From the NCBI RefSeq assembly GCF_000181875.2, contig NZ_ABJZ02000002.1, forward strand, positions 1 through 64,000: 64,000 bases of DNA, read 5' to 3'. Below are positions 30,166 through 39,507 of this stretch, one piece after another (within the stretch, counting starts at the first letter, position 1; each line of letters opens with the position of its first letter). The notes under the pieces are model-generated. The model saw nothing but the letters and a program-made list of their open reading frames with translations, was not told the origin of the DNA and made no database searches. The position numbers and the translations under genes were made by a program. The stretch is from [Borrelia] finlandensis (GTDB taxonomy: Bacteria > Spirochaetota > Spirochaetia > Borreliales > Borreliaceae).

Positions 30166-31602
30166 ATGAAAGAAAGAAGTGTTTCTAATTTTGATATTGT
30201 AATTTTTGGGGTTACCGGGAATTTGTCTAGAAAAAAGCTTATTCCTTCACTTTTTAATTTATTTAAAAATAAATGTATTAGCAATTTTAGGGTTATTGGT
30301 TTTTCTCGTAAGATTTTTACAGATAAAGAATTTAGATTGTATATTAAAGATTCTTTATGGCAGGAAGAGACCGATTCGTTGATTGAGATTTTTTTAAATT
30401 TTTTTGTTTATGTATTTGGTGATTTTAATGAAAAGGAGCCTTATAAAAATTTATTTAAATTTTTAGATAGAAGTCGAGAAACGATATATTATCTTTCGAC
30501 GTCTCCGGCATTTTATGGACCTATAATTAATCATTTGAAAAAGTATTTTTTAAGCGAAAAATTGACTTTGTCAAAAATAGTTCTTGAGAAGCCTTTTGGC
30601 TCTAGTCTTGAGACAGCAAAAAAATTAAATAGCTTGCTTTATTCTGCTTTTAAAGAAGATCAAATTTATAGAATAGATCACTATTTAGGTAAGGAAACGG
30701 TTCAAAATATTTTTACATTTAGATTCGGCAATTCTATTTTTGAAAATATTTGGAATAATCGTTATGTAGATTTTGTTCAGATTACGGTAGCAGAAGAATT
30801 AGGTCTTGATGGAAGAGTGGAGTATTACGATTCTGTTGGCGCTTTGAAGGATATGGTTCAAAATCATATTTTACAATTGTTAAGCCTTGTTGCAATGGAG
30901 TCTCCTATTAAATTTGATTCTGAGTTTATTCATGATGAAAAAGTAAAAGTTTTAAAAAGTTTGAGGAAAATTAGCAAAGAAGATATTAAGAATTACATTG
31001 TTAAGGGTCAATATATAGGTTCACAAGTTCAAGGGGTTTTTAAAAAGGGCTATAAAGATGAAACAGAATTTTTGGGAAATTCAAATACCGAAACTTATTT
31101 GGCTATGAAAGTGTTTATTAATAATTGGCGTTGGTCTGGGGTTCCTTTTTATCTTAGAACTGGAAAAGGTCTTGCTAGGAAATTTTCAGAAATATATATT
31201 CAATTTAAAAAACCAAGTTTTACTCTTTTTAACAATAGCTCTGTTGATTTTTCTAATGCTTTGATATTTAGGATTCAACCAAGGAATGGAATTGAAATTA
31301 AATTCAATACCAAGAAGCCCGGATATAATTATGAAATTCAAACCGCTAATATGGAGTTTTCATATCACGGAGCATTTAAAAGATTGTTTGATGAGGCTTA
31401 TGAGCGTTTATTGTTAGACGCTTTTTTAGGAGATGGTACTTTGTATGCGACAAGTGATGAGATTGAAAGTTCTTGGGAATTTGTTTCAGATATTGCAAAT
31501 AAATGGACAGATATTGAAATTTGTAATTATTTTTATGGCTCTGAAGGACCAAAAGAGATAGACTCTATTTTAGAAAAAGATCATTTTTGGCGTAAAATTT
31601 AA
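30166..31602 (+). CDS. zwf: glucose-6-phosphate 1-dehydrogenase
   Basis: 478 residues. Oxidises glucose 6-phosphate to 6-phosphogluconolactone and makes NADPH. The N-terminal GVTGNLSRKKL (16-26) is the dinucleotide-binding motif, IDHYLGKE near 170-177 is the active site with catalytic H172, and EKPFGSSLETA supplies the conserved lysine-proline. The C-terminal half is the usual large beta sheet domain. The ribosome binding site is weak (GGA). Its start is about 130 bases from divergent pncB. NADPH supply matters for the thiol-based oxidative defence of this organism. Probably BB0636. Confidence 0.95.
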   Translation: MKERSVSNFDIVIFGVTGNLSRKKLIPSLFNLFKNKCISNFRVIGFSRKIFTDKEFRLYIKDSLWQEETDSLIEIFLNFFVYVFGDFNEKEPYKNLFKFLDRSRETIYYLSTSPAFYGPIINHLKKYFLSEKLTLSKIVLEKPFGSSLETAKKLNSLLYSAFKEDQIYRIDHYLGKETVQNIFTFRFGNSIFENIWNNRYVDFVQITVAEELGLDGRVEYYDSVGALKDMVQNHILQLLSLVAMESPIKFDSEFIHDEKVKVLKSLRKISKEDIKNYIVKGQYIGSQVQGVFKKGYKDETEFLGNSNTETYLAMKVFINNWRWSGVPFYLRTGKGLARKFSEIYIQFKKPSFTLFNNSSVDFSNALIFRIQPRNGIEIKFNTKKPGYNYEIQTANMEFSYHGAFKRLFDEAYERLLLDAFLGDGTLYATSDEIESSWEFVSDIANKWTDIEICNYFYGSEGPKEIDSILEKDHFWRKI

Positions 31603-31676
31603 TTTTCTAGTTTTTTAAAAGATATTTTTTAAATAGATAAATGAGATAGAATTTTTATATAATTTATTCCTATTCC

Positions 31677-31753
31677 TTTTTAAGACTTGAGCCCCCCATG
31701 CACAACTCTGTGTTCTATTATTTTAATCTAGCTAAGAATTTTAAGAATTATTA
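31677..31753 (-). pseudogene. decayed fragment of ackA
   Basis: About 77 bases in the zwf-nhaC gap match the ackA gene at roughly 6905-6980 in the same orientation. Shared runs include AAGACTTGAG, CAACTCTGTGT and CTATTATTTTAATCT. There are fewer than ten differences, including one inserted base in a C run that breaks the reading frame. It corresponds to AckA codons about 77-101, including the conserved GHRVVHGG segment. No start, stop or flanking ackA sequence accompanies it. The rest of this 258-base gap is AT-rich with no gene visible. Confidence 0.85.
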
Positions 31754-31860
31754 TTCTTGATTTGATTGCAAATTTATGCATCGATTAATAATTTGCGTTA
31801 TCATTAAAAGATATAAGTAATCTGTTTTATAAAAACAATGCTTGTATTTAAAGGATGTAT

Positions 31861-33204
31861 ATGGAAAATATTGAAGTAAGAGGGCAGCCAAGTTTTTTTG
31901 GGCTTATTCCTTTTTTTGTTTTTATTATTATCTATTTAGGCACGGGGATTTATTTGGGGGTTATTGGTGTAGAAATGGCCTTTTATCAACTGCCGGCTAG
32001 TGTTGCAATGTTTTTTGCTTCCATTGTTTGTTTTTTAGTGTTTAAAGGAAAATTTTCCGACAAAATTCACATATTTATTAAAGGAGCTGCTCAGTACGAT
32101 ATTATACTAATGTGTCTTATTTTTATGCTTTCGGGAGCTTTCTCTTCTCTTTGCAAAGAAATAGGCTGCGTTGAAGCTGTAGCAAATTTGGGAATTAAAT
32201 ATATTAATCCTAATTGGATTGTTTCTGGTATATTTTTTGTAACTTGCTTTCTCTCTTTTTCTGCCGGCACTTCTGTTGGATCTATCGTTGCAATTGCTCC
32301 TATTGCTTTTAATATTGCTGTTAAAAGCGGTATTAATCCTAATTTAATAGCAGCATCTGTAATGTGTGGAGCTATGTTTGGAGATAATCTTTCTTTAATA
32401 TCAGATACAACTATTGTTTCTAGTCGAACTCAAGGTAGTAGCATCTTAGATGTTTTTATTAGTAGCAGTTTTTATGCTTTTCCATCCGCCATACTAACTT
32501 TTTTTTCTTTTTTCTTTCTTTCTGAAAATTTGCCCAATACCACAAACTTTTTACACGAAAGTTCAATAGATTTAGTGAAAACTGTGCCTTATTTAATGAT
32601 TATATTTTTTTCTTTAGCTGGAATGAATGTTTTTATAGTTCTTTTTTTAGGCGTTCTTTCTATATGTCTTATTAGCGTTTTGTATGGTAATTTATACTTT
32701 CTAGATGTAATGAAAAACATTAATAAAGGGTTTTTAAATATGGCAGATTTGATTTTTCTTTCAATTTTAACAGGGGGAGTTTCTTTTGCCGTGATTCATA
32801 ATGGAGGCTTTAAATGGCTACTTATTAAATTAAAATCCTTAATTAGAGGAAAAAGTTCAGCGGAATTTTCTATTGGGGCTTTTGTTTCAATAGTTGATGT
32901 TTTTCTTGCTAATAACACAATTGCCATACTTATTTGCGGCAAAGTAGCAAAAAAGATAGCTTTTGAAAATAACATCAGTGTTCAAAGAAGTGCTTCTATT
33001 TTAGATATGTTCTCTTGTATTTTTCAAGGTATTATTCCTTATGGTGCGCAAATGATTATTTTAGTGAACTTTTCAAATGGACTTGTGTCGCCAATTAGTG
33101 TTTTGCCATTTTTAGTTTATTTTGGATTTTTATTGTTTTTTGTTATTTTATCTATTTTGGGCCTTGATATAAAAAAACTTTTTTTATTTTTTTTAAAAAA
33201 ATAA
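31861..33204 (+). CDS. nhaC-1: NhaC-family Na+/H+ antiporter, first copy
   Basis: 447 residues with about 11-12 hydrophobic segments spread over the whole length. SAGTSVGSIVAIAPIA and GAMFGDNLSLISDTT match the NhaC core, the latter carrying the conserved charged residues in the membrane. The ATG at 31861 is chosen because AAGGA lies 5 bases upstream; an ATG two codons earlier overlaps that site. It would exchange Na+ for H+ across the inner membrane for pH and sodium balance. It is followed by a paralogue. Substrate not proven. Probably BB0637. Confidence 0.88.
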   Translation: MENIEVRGQPSFFGLIPFFVFIIIYLGTGIYLGVIGVEMAFYQLPASVAMFFASIVCFLVFKGKFSDKIHIFIKGAAQYDIILMCLIFMLSGAFSSLCKEIGCVEAVANLGIKYINPNWIVSGIFFVTCFLSFSAGTSVGSIVAIAPIAFNIAVKSGINPNLIAASVMCGAMFGDNLSLISDTTIVSSRTQGSSILDVFISSSFYAFPSAILTFFSFFFLSENLPNTTNFLHESSIDLVKTVPYLMIIFFSLAGMNVFIVLFLGVLSICLISVLYGNLYFLDVMKNINKGFLNMADLIFLSILTGGVSFAVIHNGGFKWLLIKLKSLIRGKSSAEFSIGAFVSIVDVFLANNTIAILICGKVAKKIAFENNISVQRSASILDMFSCIFQGIIPYGAQMIILVNFSNGLVSPISVLPFLVYFGFLLFFVILSILGLDIKKLFLFFLKK

Positions 33205-33302
33205 AAATTTTAAAAATTTTAAGATTTGCATTGTTTAATTTTTTTGATTTTATTTAGAATAAATTATTCTTAATTATTTTATATGATTTAGGAGGGTTAA
33301 AA

Positions 33303-34691
33303 TTGGAAAGAGATTTGAAATTAGAAAGAGAAACCAATGTGGTTCCAAATTTTTGGGGGCTTATGCCTTTTTTTCTTTTTATAGGGATTTATATTGGCAC
33401 AGGACTCGTTCTTTATTTTAATGGTGTAAAAAGGGCATTTTATCAAATGCCTCCCGTAGTTGCTATGTTTATTGCTATTGTTTTGACATTTATTATTTTT
33501 AGGGGATCTTTTTTAGCAAAAATGAATAAATTCATTGAGGGATGCGCTCAGCAAGATGTTATTTTTATATCTTTAATATTTATGTTATCCGGTGCTTTTT
33601 CTGCTGTTTGTAAAGAAATAGGAAGTGTTGATGCTGTAGTAAATATTGGTCTTAAATATGTTCCATTGAATTTAATAGTATGTGGCATTTTTTTAATTAC
33701 TCTTTTTTTGTCTTTTTCCACCGGAAGTTTTATGGGGACTGTTGTTGCTGTTGCTCCTATTGCTTTGGAGCTCGCAGATAAGGTAAGCATCCCCCTTCCA
33801 TTGATTGCTGGTACTATTCTTAGCGCTGGTGCATTTGGAGACAACATGTCTTTAATATCAGATACCCCTATTATTTCAAGTCATACTCAAAAGGTTAATA
33901 TTGTTGATGTTTTCAAAAATGGAGCTTTTTATACGTTTCCAGCAGCAATTTTAGCAAGCCTTGCTTTTGCATTTTTAGGTTCTTATTATTGCAAGACCGA
34001 TAGTTTTATTATTGAGTCTGGTGAAATAAATTTTTTCAAAATTATTCCGTATATTTTTGTTATGGTTTTTGCAATCTCAGGCTTTGATGTATTTTTAGCC
34101 CTGTTTTTAGGCATTGTTGTTGCTGGTATTATTGGAATTTATTATTCAGATATTACTTTTTTATTGCTGGCTAAAAAAATCAATGAAGGATTTTTAGGTC
34201 TAGGGGAAATGTTTATTCTTGTTATTTCTACAGGTGGAATTTCTTATATGACAATTAAGTATGGGGGGTTTGATTGGTTGCTCTTAAAATTACAAAAAAT
34301 GTCAAAGTCTAAAAGAACTTCGGAATTTGTCATTGTTGTTTTAGTTGGCATTTTGACCATGTTTCTTGCAAATAATGGGCTTGCTATTTTAATGAGTGGT
34401 TCTGTTGTAAGATCAATAACTAAGGAGAATAATTTAAACTCAAAGCGTATTGCGGCTTTACTTTGTATGTCTTCGTGCTTTTTTTTAAGTATTTTGCCCC
34501 ATAGTATGCATGTTATAGCTCTTGTAGATTTTACAAAAGGTAAGCTTTCTCCTTTTGACATTTTTCCATTTTTAATTTATCAAGGATTTTTGATCTTATT
34601 GATTGCTTTGTCTATAATTGGACTTGATATTAAATTAATATTTAAGTCTTTTTTAAAAATAGTCACAAAACTTAAAAGCTTTAAATTTTAA
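33303..34691 (+). CDS. nhaC-2: NhaC-family Na+/H+ antiporter, second copy
   Basis: 462 residues. Clearly a paralogue of the preceding gene, with the same start (FWGLMPFF), middle (GAFGDNMSLISDTPIISS) and end (GLDIKLIFKSFLK). The start is TTG at 33303, with GGAGGG six bases upstream. Differences across all segments suggest an old duplication and possibly different ion preference or pH range. A strong stem-loop with T8 overlaps its last codons and ends the unit. Probably BB0638. Confidence 0.88.
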   Translation: MERDLKLERETNVVPNFWGLMPFFLFIGIYIGTGLVLYFNGVKRAFYQMPPVVAMFIAIVLTFIIFRGSFLAKMNKFIEGCAQQDVIFISLIFMLSGAFSAVCKEIGSVDAVVNIGLKYVPLNLIVCGIFLITLFLSFSTGSFMGTVVAVAPIALELADKVSIPLPLIAGTILSAGAFGDNMSLISDTPIISSHTQKVNIVDVFKNGAFYTFPAAILASLAFAFLGSYYCKTDSFIIESGEINFFKIIPYIFVMVFAISGFDVFLALFLGIVVAGIIGIYYSDITFLLLAKKINEGFLGLGEMFILVISTGGISYMTIKYGGFDWLLLKLQKMSKSKRTSEFVIVVLVGILTMFLANNGLAILMSGSVVRSITKENNLNSKRIAALLCMSSCFFLSILPHSMHVIALVDFTKGKLSPFDIFPFLIYQGFLILLIALSIIGLDIKLIFKSFLKIVTKLKSFKF

Positions 34692-34710
34692 AAGCTTTTA
34701 AGTTTTTTTT
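34667..34710 (+). terminator. rho-independent terminator of nhaC-2
   Basis: A 14-bp stem (34667-34680 with 34693-34706) is followed by a run of eight T (34703-34710). The stop codon (34689-34691) falls in the loop, so the 5' arm is coding sequence. Convergent with potD. Confidence 0.8.
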
Positions 34711-34722
34711 GAATTTAAATAT

Positions 34723-35769
34723 TTAAGAAGACAGATTTAAATATATTTTAAGGATTTCTTCTTTTATTTTTTTAGGTATTTTTTTAAAAATTTCAAATTT
34801 TGAAAAATCTTTTGGTAAAAATTTTTCTTCTAAATATAATTTCATTTCGGGGTTATTTTTTGCCTCTTCTTCTATTCTTTTTATTACGTTTTTGTTTGGA
34901 GAATTATATCTAGTTTCTTTGAAATTTTTATAAGATGGTTCATTCTCGTATAAAAAGTTTATAAATTTGTAAGCCAAGTTTTTATTTGGAGCATCAATAG
35001 GAATTACAAATGCGTCTATCCATAGATTGGTGTTTTCAGGTGCATAAAAATCTAAGTTTTTGTTTTTTAGCATAGCGCTTTGTGCTTCGCCGCTCCATGT
35101 GAGTTGAATAGATGCTTCTCCATTTAGCATCAATGATTTTGCAGGCACATCTGAGAAATATCCGATTAATAGTGGATTTTGGATTTTTAAAAGCTCTCCA
35201 GCTTCTTTAATTTTATCTGTATCATGCTCATTTATTGAGTATCCAAGTTTTTTTAAAGCAACTCCAATATTGTCTTTAGGGGAATCTAGCATTGTAATCT
35301 CTTTTTTATATTTTTTATTAAATAATATGTCAAAACCTTGCATGTCATTTAAATCTATTTTAGTTTTATTGTAAAGTATGCCCATTAATCCCCAGTAGGC
35401 TGGCACTGAATAAAGATTGCCAGGATCATGTTCCAGGTTTGTAAGATTTTGAGTAATATTTTTTGTTACATTTGGCAATTTTGAGTAGTCTAATTTTTCA
35501 ATTTTGCCTTCATCGATTAATTCTTGGATTAAATATTCTGATGGGACTATTATATCGTAGTAATTCTTTGTGTTGTTAAATTTAGCCATCATTTCTTCAT
35601 TATTGTGAAAGATTTCATAATCAATTTTTATATTGTTTTCCTTTTCAAATTGATCTAATAAAGTCTCGTCAATATATTCTGCCCAATTAAATACGTTTAA
35701 AGTTATTGTGTCTTTGTTGGTGCAAGCAAAAGTTGTAAGAATTGCTATTAATATAAAAATTTTTTTCAT
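34723..35769 (-). CDS. potD: spermidine/putrescine-binding lipoprotein
   Basis: 348 residues from the ATG at 35769, chosen for its AAAGGAG site; the frame stays open into potC. The signal MKKIFILIAILTTFAC ends in a lipobox at C16, so it is a membrane-anchored receptor rather than a free periplasmic protein. The mature part follows the PotD/PotF pattern: NVFNWAEYIDE near the start, FPSEYLI-like IIVPSEYLI, and a late W-x-D segment (NLWIDAFVIP). It hands polyamines to PotBC. Last gene of the potABCD operon. Probably BB0639. Confidence 0.92.
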   Translation of the reverse strand: MKKIFILIAILTTFACTNKDTITLNVFNWAEYIDETLLDQFEKENNIKIDYEIFHNNEEMMAKFNNTKNYYDIIVPSEYLIQELIDEGKIEKLDYSKLPNVTKNITQNLTNLEHDPGNLYSVPAYWGLMGILYNKTKIDLNDMQGFDILFNKKYKKEITMLDSPKDNIGVALKKLGYSINEHDTDKIKEAGELLKIQNPLLIGYFSDVPAKSLMLNGEASIQLTWSGEAQSAMLKNKNLDFYAPENTNLWIDAFVIPIDAPNKNLAYKFINFLYENEPSYKNFKETRYNSPNKNVIKRIEEEAKNNPEMKLYLEEKFLPKDFSKFEIFKKIPKKIKEEILKIYLNLSS

Positions 35770-35788
35770 AAGTACTCCTTTTTTCATT

Positions 35789-36580
35789 TTAAAGCTCAGC
35801 ATCTGTTGTTAATTTTTTAATTCCTATAAATTTATTAATAATAAACAAAAGGCTCAATATTGTAAAAAACAATATTGCAGAAATAGCATTTATTACGGGT
35901 TTGATGCCTCTTTTTGTTAGTGAGTTTATTAGGATAGATAAATTATTAAATCCCTGTCCAGTGGTGAAAAATGATATCAAAAAATCATCTATTGATAATG
36001 TAAAGGCAATAAGAGCCCCAGTTGCTATGCTTCCTACGATTTCTGGATAAATTATATTGAAGAATATTTGAATTTCTGAGGCTCCAAGATCTTTGGCAGC
36101 ATCAATAATATTGTTGGGAAGAGAGTATAATTTGGGTAAAATTATTATTACTACGTATGGTGTTGAAAAAATTATATGTGATATTAGCATTGTAGAAAAT
36201 CCCAATTGCATTTTTATTGCAGAATAAAATGTCATTAAGCTTATTCCTGTTACAATGTCAGGATTAATTATTGTTATTTTATTTGCTGATAATAGTATTG
36301 TTTTTAATTTTTTGTTTTCTGATTTATAAATTGCATAAGCACCAATAATTCCAATAACAACAGAAGTCAAAGATGAGATTGTAGCTATTAAAATGGTGTT
36401 AAATATTGCTGATTTGATTTGACTTGAGGCAAAAATTTCTTTATACCATTTTAGACTAAATCCTTGCCATATAAATCCACTGTCACCAGAGTTAAAGGAA
36501 TAAATTATTAAGATTATTATTGGAAGATAAATAAAGCTGAGTATTAGAAATAAGAAAATGTTTTTAAAGGCTCTAAACAT
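35789..36580 (-). CDS. potC: spermidine/putrescine ABC permease PotC
   Basis: 263 residues with six predicted membrane segments. The EAA loop DAAKDLGASEIQIFFNIIYP, which docks on the ATPase PotA, is clear. The end SIDDFLISFFTTG is characteristic of PotC/PotI permeases. It begins 3 bases after the potB stop and pairs with PotB to form the membrane channel. Probably BB0640. Confidence 0.93.
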   Translation of the reverse strand: MFRAFKNIFLFLILSFIYLPIIILIIYSFNSGDSGFIWQGFSLKWYKEIFASSQIKSAIFNTILIATISSLTSVVIGIIGAYAIYKSENKKLKTILLSANKITIINPDIVTGISLMTFYSAIKMQLGFSTMLISHIIFSTPYVVIIILPKLYSLPNNIIDAAKDLGASEIQIFFNIIYPEIVGSIATGALIAFTLSIDDFLISFFTTGQGFNNLSILINSLTKRGIKPVINAISAILFFTILSLLFIINKFIGIKKLTTDAEL

Positions 36581-36583
36581 ATT

Positions 36584-37393
36584 TTACTCTCCATTATTTT
36601 TTCGCATTAATTTTATTATTATTAAATTAAAAATTAATATTGCTAACATTAAAATAAATGAAATTGCAGCTCCAGTATTCCAGTCTTCTATAAAGAGAAA
36701 CTGTTTGCTTATTAGATTTCCTATTAAAATTTGTTTAGAGCCTCCTAGCAAATCTGAAATGATAAATACCGTAATTGAAGGAATAAATACCATAATTATT
36801 CCTGTTGCCAGGTAAGAGAGCGTTAGTGGTATTTTTATATAAAGTAATATTTGCCACATCCTTGCTCCAAGATCTTGTGATGCTTCAATGTATTCTGGCT
36901 TAATTTTTAAAAGCCCTGTGTATATTGGCAAGATCATAAAAGGCAAAAAATTGTATATCATGCCTATTGTAACAGCCTGTTCATTATAAAGAAGATCTAA
37001 GGTTCCAATTCCGATCTTTTCAAATAAGTTGTTGATGAATCCGTTTTTTCCAAGTATTCTCATCCAGGCATAAGTTCTAAGCAATGTATTTATCCACATA
37101 GGAAGTATTATCATGATTATTAATTTATTTTGAGCACTTTTTTTTGATAATGAAATTAGCCAGGCGGCAGGATAGCCTATTAAAATGCAAAAAATTGTTG
37201 CTATTGTTGCGAGTTTTAAACTTCTTGAAAAAATATTAAGATAACTTGGATTTAAAAGTCCAATGAAATTATAGATGGTAAATTCGTTTTTTTCATTTAA
37301 AAATCCAAGCAATATTATTATTAGTAAGGGAAGAATACTAAATGTTAGTAGGAATATGGAGTATATGATTAATATCAACTTTTTCAAAACCAT
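36584..37393 (-). CDS. potB: spermidine/putrescine ABC permease PotB
   Basis: 269 residues with six hydrophobic segments. The coupling loop EASQDLGARMWQILLYIKIP matches PotB/PotH, and WINTLLRTYAWM in the third segment is typical of the family. Its ATG overlaps the potA stop by one base (TAATG), with AAGGA within the potA end. Partner of PotC. Probably BB0641. Confidence 0.93.
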   Translation of the reverse strand: MVLKKLILIIYSIFLLTFSILPLLIIILLGFLNEKNEFTIYNFIGLLNPSYLNIFSRSLKLATIATIFCILIGYPAAWLISLSKKSAQNKLIIMIILPMWINTLLRTYAWMRILGKNGFINNLFEKIGIGTLDLLYNEQAVTIGMIYNFLPFMILPIYTGLLKIKPEYIEASQDLGARMWQILLYIKIPLTLSYLATGIIMVFIPSITVFIISDLLGGSKQILIGNLISKQFLFIEDWNTGAAISFILMLAILIFNLIIIKLMRKNNGE

Positions 37394-38436
37394 TATTCCT
37401 TATGCATAACATGAATATCATCAGGTTCTAAGAATATGTCAACTTCTTCTCCAACTTTTGTAAGTCTTGTGCTTTGAACTATCCAATTTGTTTTTTGGAT
37501 TTCTAGAGTCATTTCGTAATGAACCCCTTGAAAAATTGCTGATGTTATAGTGCCGCTTAAATGCCCTTTTCCTTTTGGAAGTAGTTTTACATCTTCTGGG
37601 CGTATTACAAGGTCAACTGCTTCTTCAGCTTCAAATCCTTTGTCAAGGCATTCAAATTCATGACCAAGCAAACTTACAACCAGCTCTTTTTTATATGTTC
37701 CATCAAAAATATTGCTTTCTCCAATAAAATCGGCTACAAACTTTGTTTTAGGCTCATTGTAAATTTCCTCAGGTGTTCCTATTTGCAGAATTATTCCTTC
37801 ATTCATTACAACGATTCTGTCACTCATTGTCAATGCCTCTTCTTGATCGTGAGTAACATATATGAATGTGATTCCAAGCTGACGCTGTATTTTTTTTAAT
37901 TCTTTTTGCATCTCTTGTCGCATTTTCAAATCAAGCGCGGAAAGTGGTTCATCTAGGAGTAAAAGCTTGGGTTCCATTACCATTGCCCTTGCTATTGCAA
38001 CTCTTTGCTTTTGCCCCCCCGATAGTTCGTTAATATTTCTGTATGCGTATTTTGGCATTCCTATCAGCGAAAGCGATGTTTTTACTTTTTCTTTGATTAT
38101 ATCTTTTGGCGTTTTTTTCATTCTAAGTCCAAATGAAATATTGTCAAAAACATTCATATGTGGGAAAAGCGCATAATTTTGAAATACAGTATTAATTTCT
38201 CTTTTGTTTGGACTGGTTTTAGATATTTCTTTAGAAAAGAAATAAATTTCTCCATTTTTTTGGTTTAAAAAACCACCCAATATTTTTATTAATGTTGTTT
38301 TTCCACATCCGGATGGGCCTAGTAGCGTAATAAACTCATTTTTTTTAATTTTTAAATTTATGTTATCTAAAGTTTTGTTTCCATTGTTATCATAATAATG
38401 ACTTAGATTTTTAATCTCTAGGATACAATTATCCAA
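37393..38436 (-). CDS. potA: spermidine/putrescine ABC ATPase PotA
   Basis: 347 residues. Walker [10 protein letters not shown] (40-48), a Q-loop in [10 protein letters not shown], signature [14 protein letters not shown], Walker [13 protein letters not shown] and switch histidine in VTHDQEEA are complete. The C-terminal TOBE-type domain (about 250-347) is the regulatory part seen in PotA. It powers polyamine import and heads the potA-B-C-D unit; AAGGAGG lies about 15 bases before the ATG. Probably BB0642. Confidence 0.95.
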   Translation of the reverse strand: MDNCILEIKNLSHYYDNNGNKTLDNINLKIKKNEFITLLGPSGCGKTTLIKILGGFLNQKNGEIYFFSKEISKTSPNKREINTVFQNYALFPHMNVFDNISFGLRMKKTPKDIIKEKVKTSLSLIGMPKYAYRNINELSGGQKQRVAIARAMVMEPKLLLLDEPLSALDLKMRQEMQKELKKIQRQLGITFIYVTHDQEEALTMSDRIVVMNEGIILQIGTPEEIYNEPKTKFVADFIGESNIFDGTYKKELVVSLLGHEFECLDKGFEAEEAVDLVIRPEDVKLLPKGKGHLSGTITSAIFQGVHYEMTLEIQKTNWIVQSTRLTKVGEEVDIFLEPDDIHVMHKE

Positions 38437-38477
38437 CTAATTCCAACCTCCTTATGGCTGTATTAATACAAATCAAG

Positions 38478-38505
38478 ATTATACTTAATATTATTATTTA
38501 TGTAA
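38478..38505 (-). promoter_or_regulatory. candidate promoter of the pot operon
   Basis: On the minus strand TTACAT (38500-38505), a 16-base spacer and an exact TATAAT (38478-38483), about 40 bases before the potA start. It lies between potA and the end of rbgA, where a short inverted repeat (AATGCC...GGCATT, about 38505-38526) may end rbgA transcription. Confidence 0.55.
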
Positions 38506-38514
38506 ATGCCCTTT

Positions 38515-39354
38515 TTAAAAGGCATTATAATTCTTATCAAGAATTATTTTGCCAAATTTGCCTTCTCTAAATTCTTTGATTAATATTTTTGATGCTTTCT
38601 CAAGGTTAAGTTCATTTTTTTTACCGATTAATTTTCTTGCTTTTGCAAAATTTTGTAGAATATCAAGTGAATTTTTATTATATATTTCGTATTTTTTTAG
38701 TAAAATATTTTTATTATTTTGATCCATTATTTCAAGTAAATACAATGCAAGATCTGTGCTATCTACTATTTCATTTTTGATCATATCCAATATTGCAAGT
38801 TTTTTTGCAATCGACTGGTCTGCTAGATTATGCCATAAAATTCCTGGCATATCAAAAAGATTGATTTCTTCATTTATTTTTACTATTTGTATATTTTTAG
38901 TATATCCAGGTTTATTAGCAACTTTTGCGCTCTTTTTGCCGGATAATAGATTTATTATTGAAGATTTTCCAACATTTGGAACTCCAATAATCAAAACTTT
39001 TATTTTTTCTTTATAGTTTTTTATCTTTTTAACAATGGCCAATTTTTTAATAATATCTATTATCTGCTTACGCATTCCTTTTTTGTAAATATTGCTTATT
39101 ATTACAGTATTGCCAAGATTTTCAAAATATTTTTTCCATTTTATAATTTCATTTATTTGAGCAACATCTGATTTGTGTAAAAGAATTATTTTAGCTTGAT
39201 TTTTAGTAATTTTTTCAGTTAATGGATTTTTGCTGCTAAATGGAGCTCTAGCATCAAGTATTTCTAGCACAATATTAGCTTTTTGTAAATTATTCTTTAT
39301 CAGATCTAAGGCCCTTTTCATGTGTCCAGGAAACCAGTTGATTTTATTTGCCAT
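38515..39354 (-). CDS. rbgA: ribosome-assembly GTPase RbgA (YlqF)
   Basis: 279 residues. A circularly permuted GTPase: the order is G4 (LLHKSDV), then G1 GVPNVGKSS near residue 128, and G3 DMPGI, as in YlqF/RbgA/YawG proteins. The start NWFPGHMKRA is the family N-terminal signature. RbgA acts late in 50S subunit assembly. The G4 motif is HKSD instead of the usual NKxD, a change in the guanine-specificity loop. Divergent from nanE. Probably BB0643. Confidence 0.9.
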   Translation of the reverse strand: MANKINWFPGHMKRALDLIKNNLQKANIVLEILDARAPFSSKNPLTEKITKNQAKIILLHKSDVAQINEIIKWKKYFENLGNTVIISNIYKKGMRKQIIDIIKKLAIVKKIKNYKEKIKVLIIGVPNVGKSSIINLLSGKKSAKVANKPGYTKNIQIVKINEEINLFDMPGILWHNLADQSIAKKLAILDMIKNEIVDSTDLALYLLEIMDQNNKNILLKKYEIYNKNSLDILQNFAKARKLIGKKNELNLEKASKILIKEFREGKFGKIILDKNYNAF

Positions 39355-39416
39355 GCCTAAATTATAGCTTAATGTGTATTGAATGATAAATTGTTTTTGT
39401 TTTTAATTTATGTTAG

Positions 39417-39458
39417 TTTTCTTTAAAAGAATTATTTTTTTTAAAGAAAAAATATAAT
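39417..39458 (+). promoter_or_regulatory. inverted repeat and -10 box upstream of nanE
   Basis: An 11-bp inverted repeat (39417-39427 with 39440-39450) stands just before an exact TATAAT (39453-39458) in the divergent rbgA-nanE gap. No good -35 is seen at 17 bases, so the repeat occupies the place of a -35. A second A/T palindrome (T-run then A-run, about 39470-39494) lies in the leader. It may be an operator or simple AT structure. Confidence 0.35.
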
Positions 39459-39507
39459 CTGTATTTAAGTTTTTATTTTTTTTAAAAAAATAAATTTTAC
39501 AGGAGGT

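Noticed and set aside
33205-33302. nhaC-1 and nhaC-2 as one gene split by a frameshift
   Set aside because: Each is full length with its own start site and the two align to each other along their whole length, so they are paralogues.
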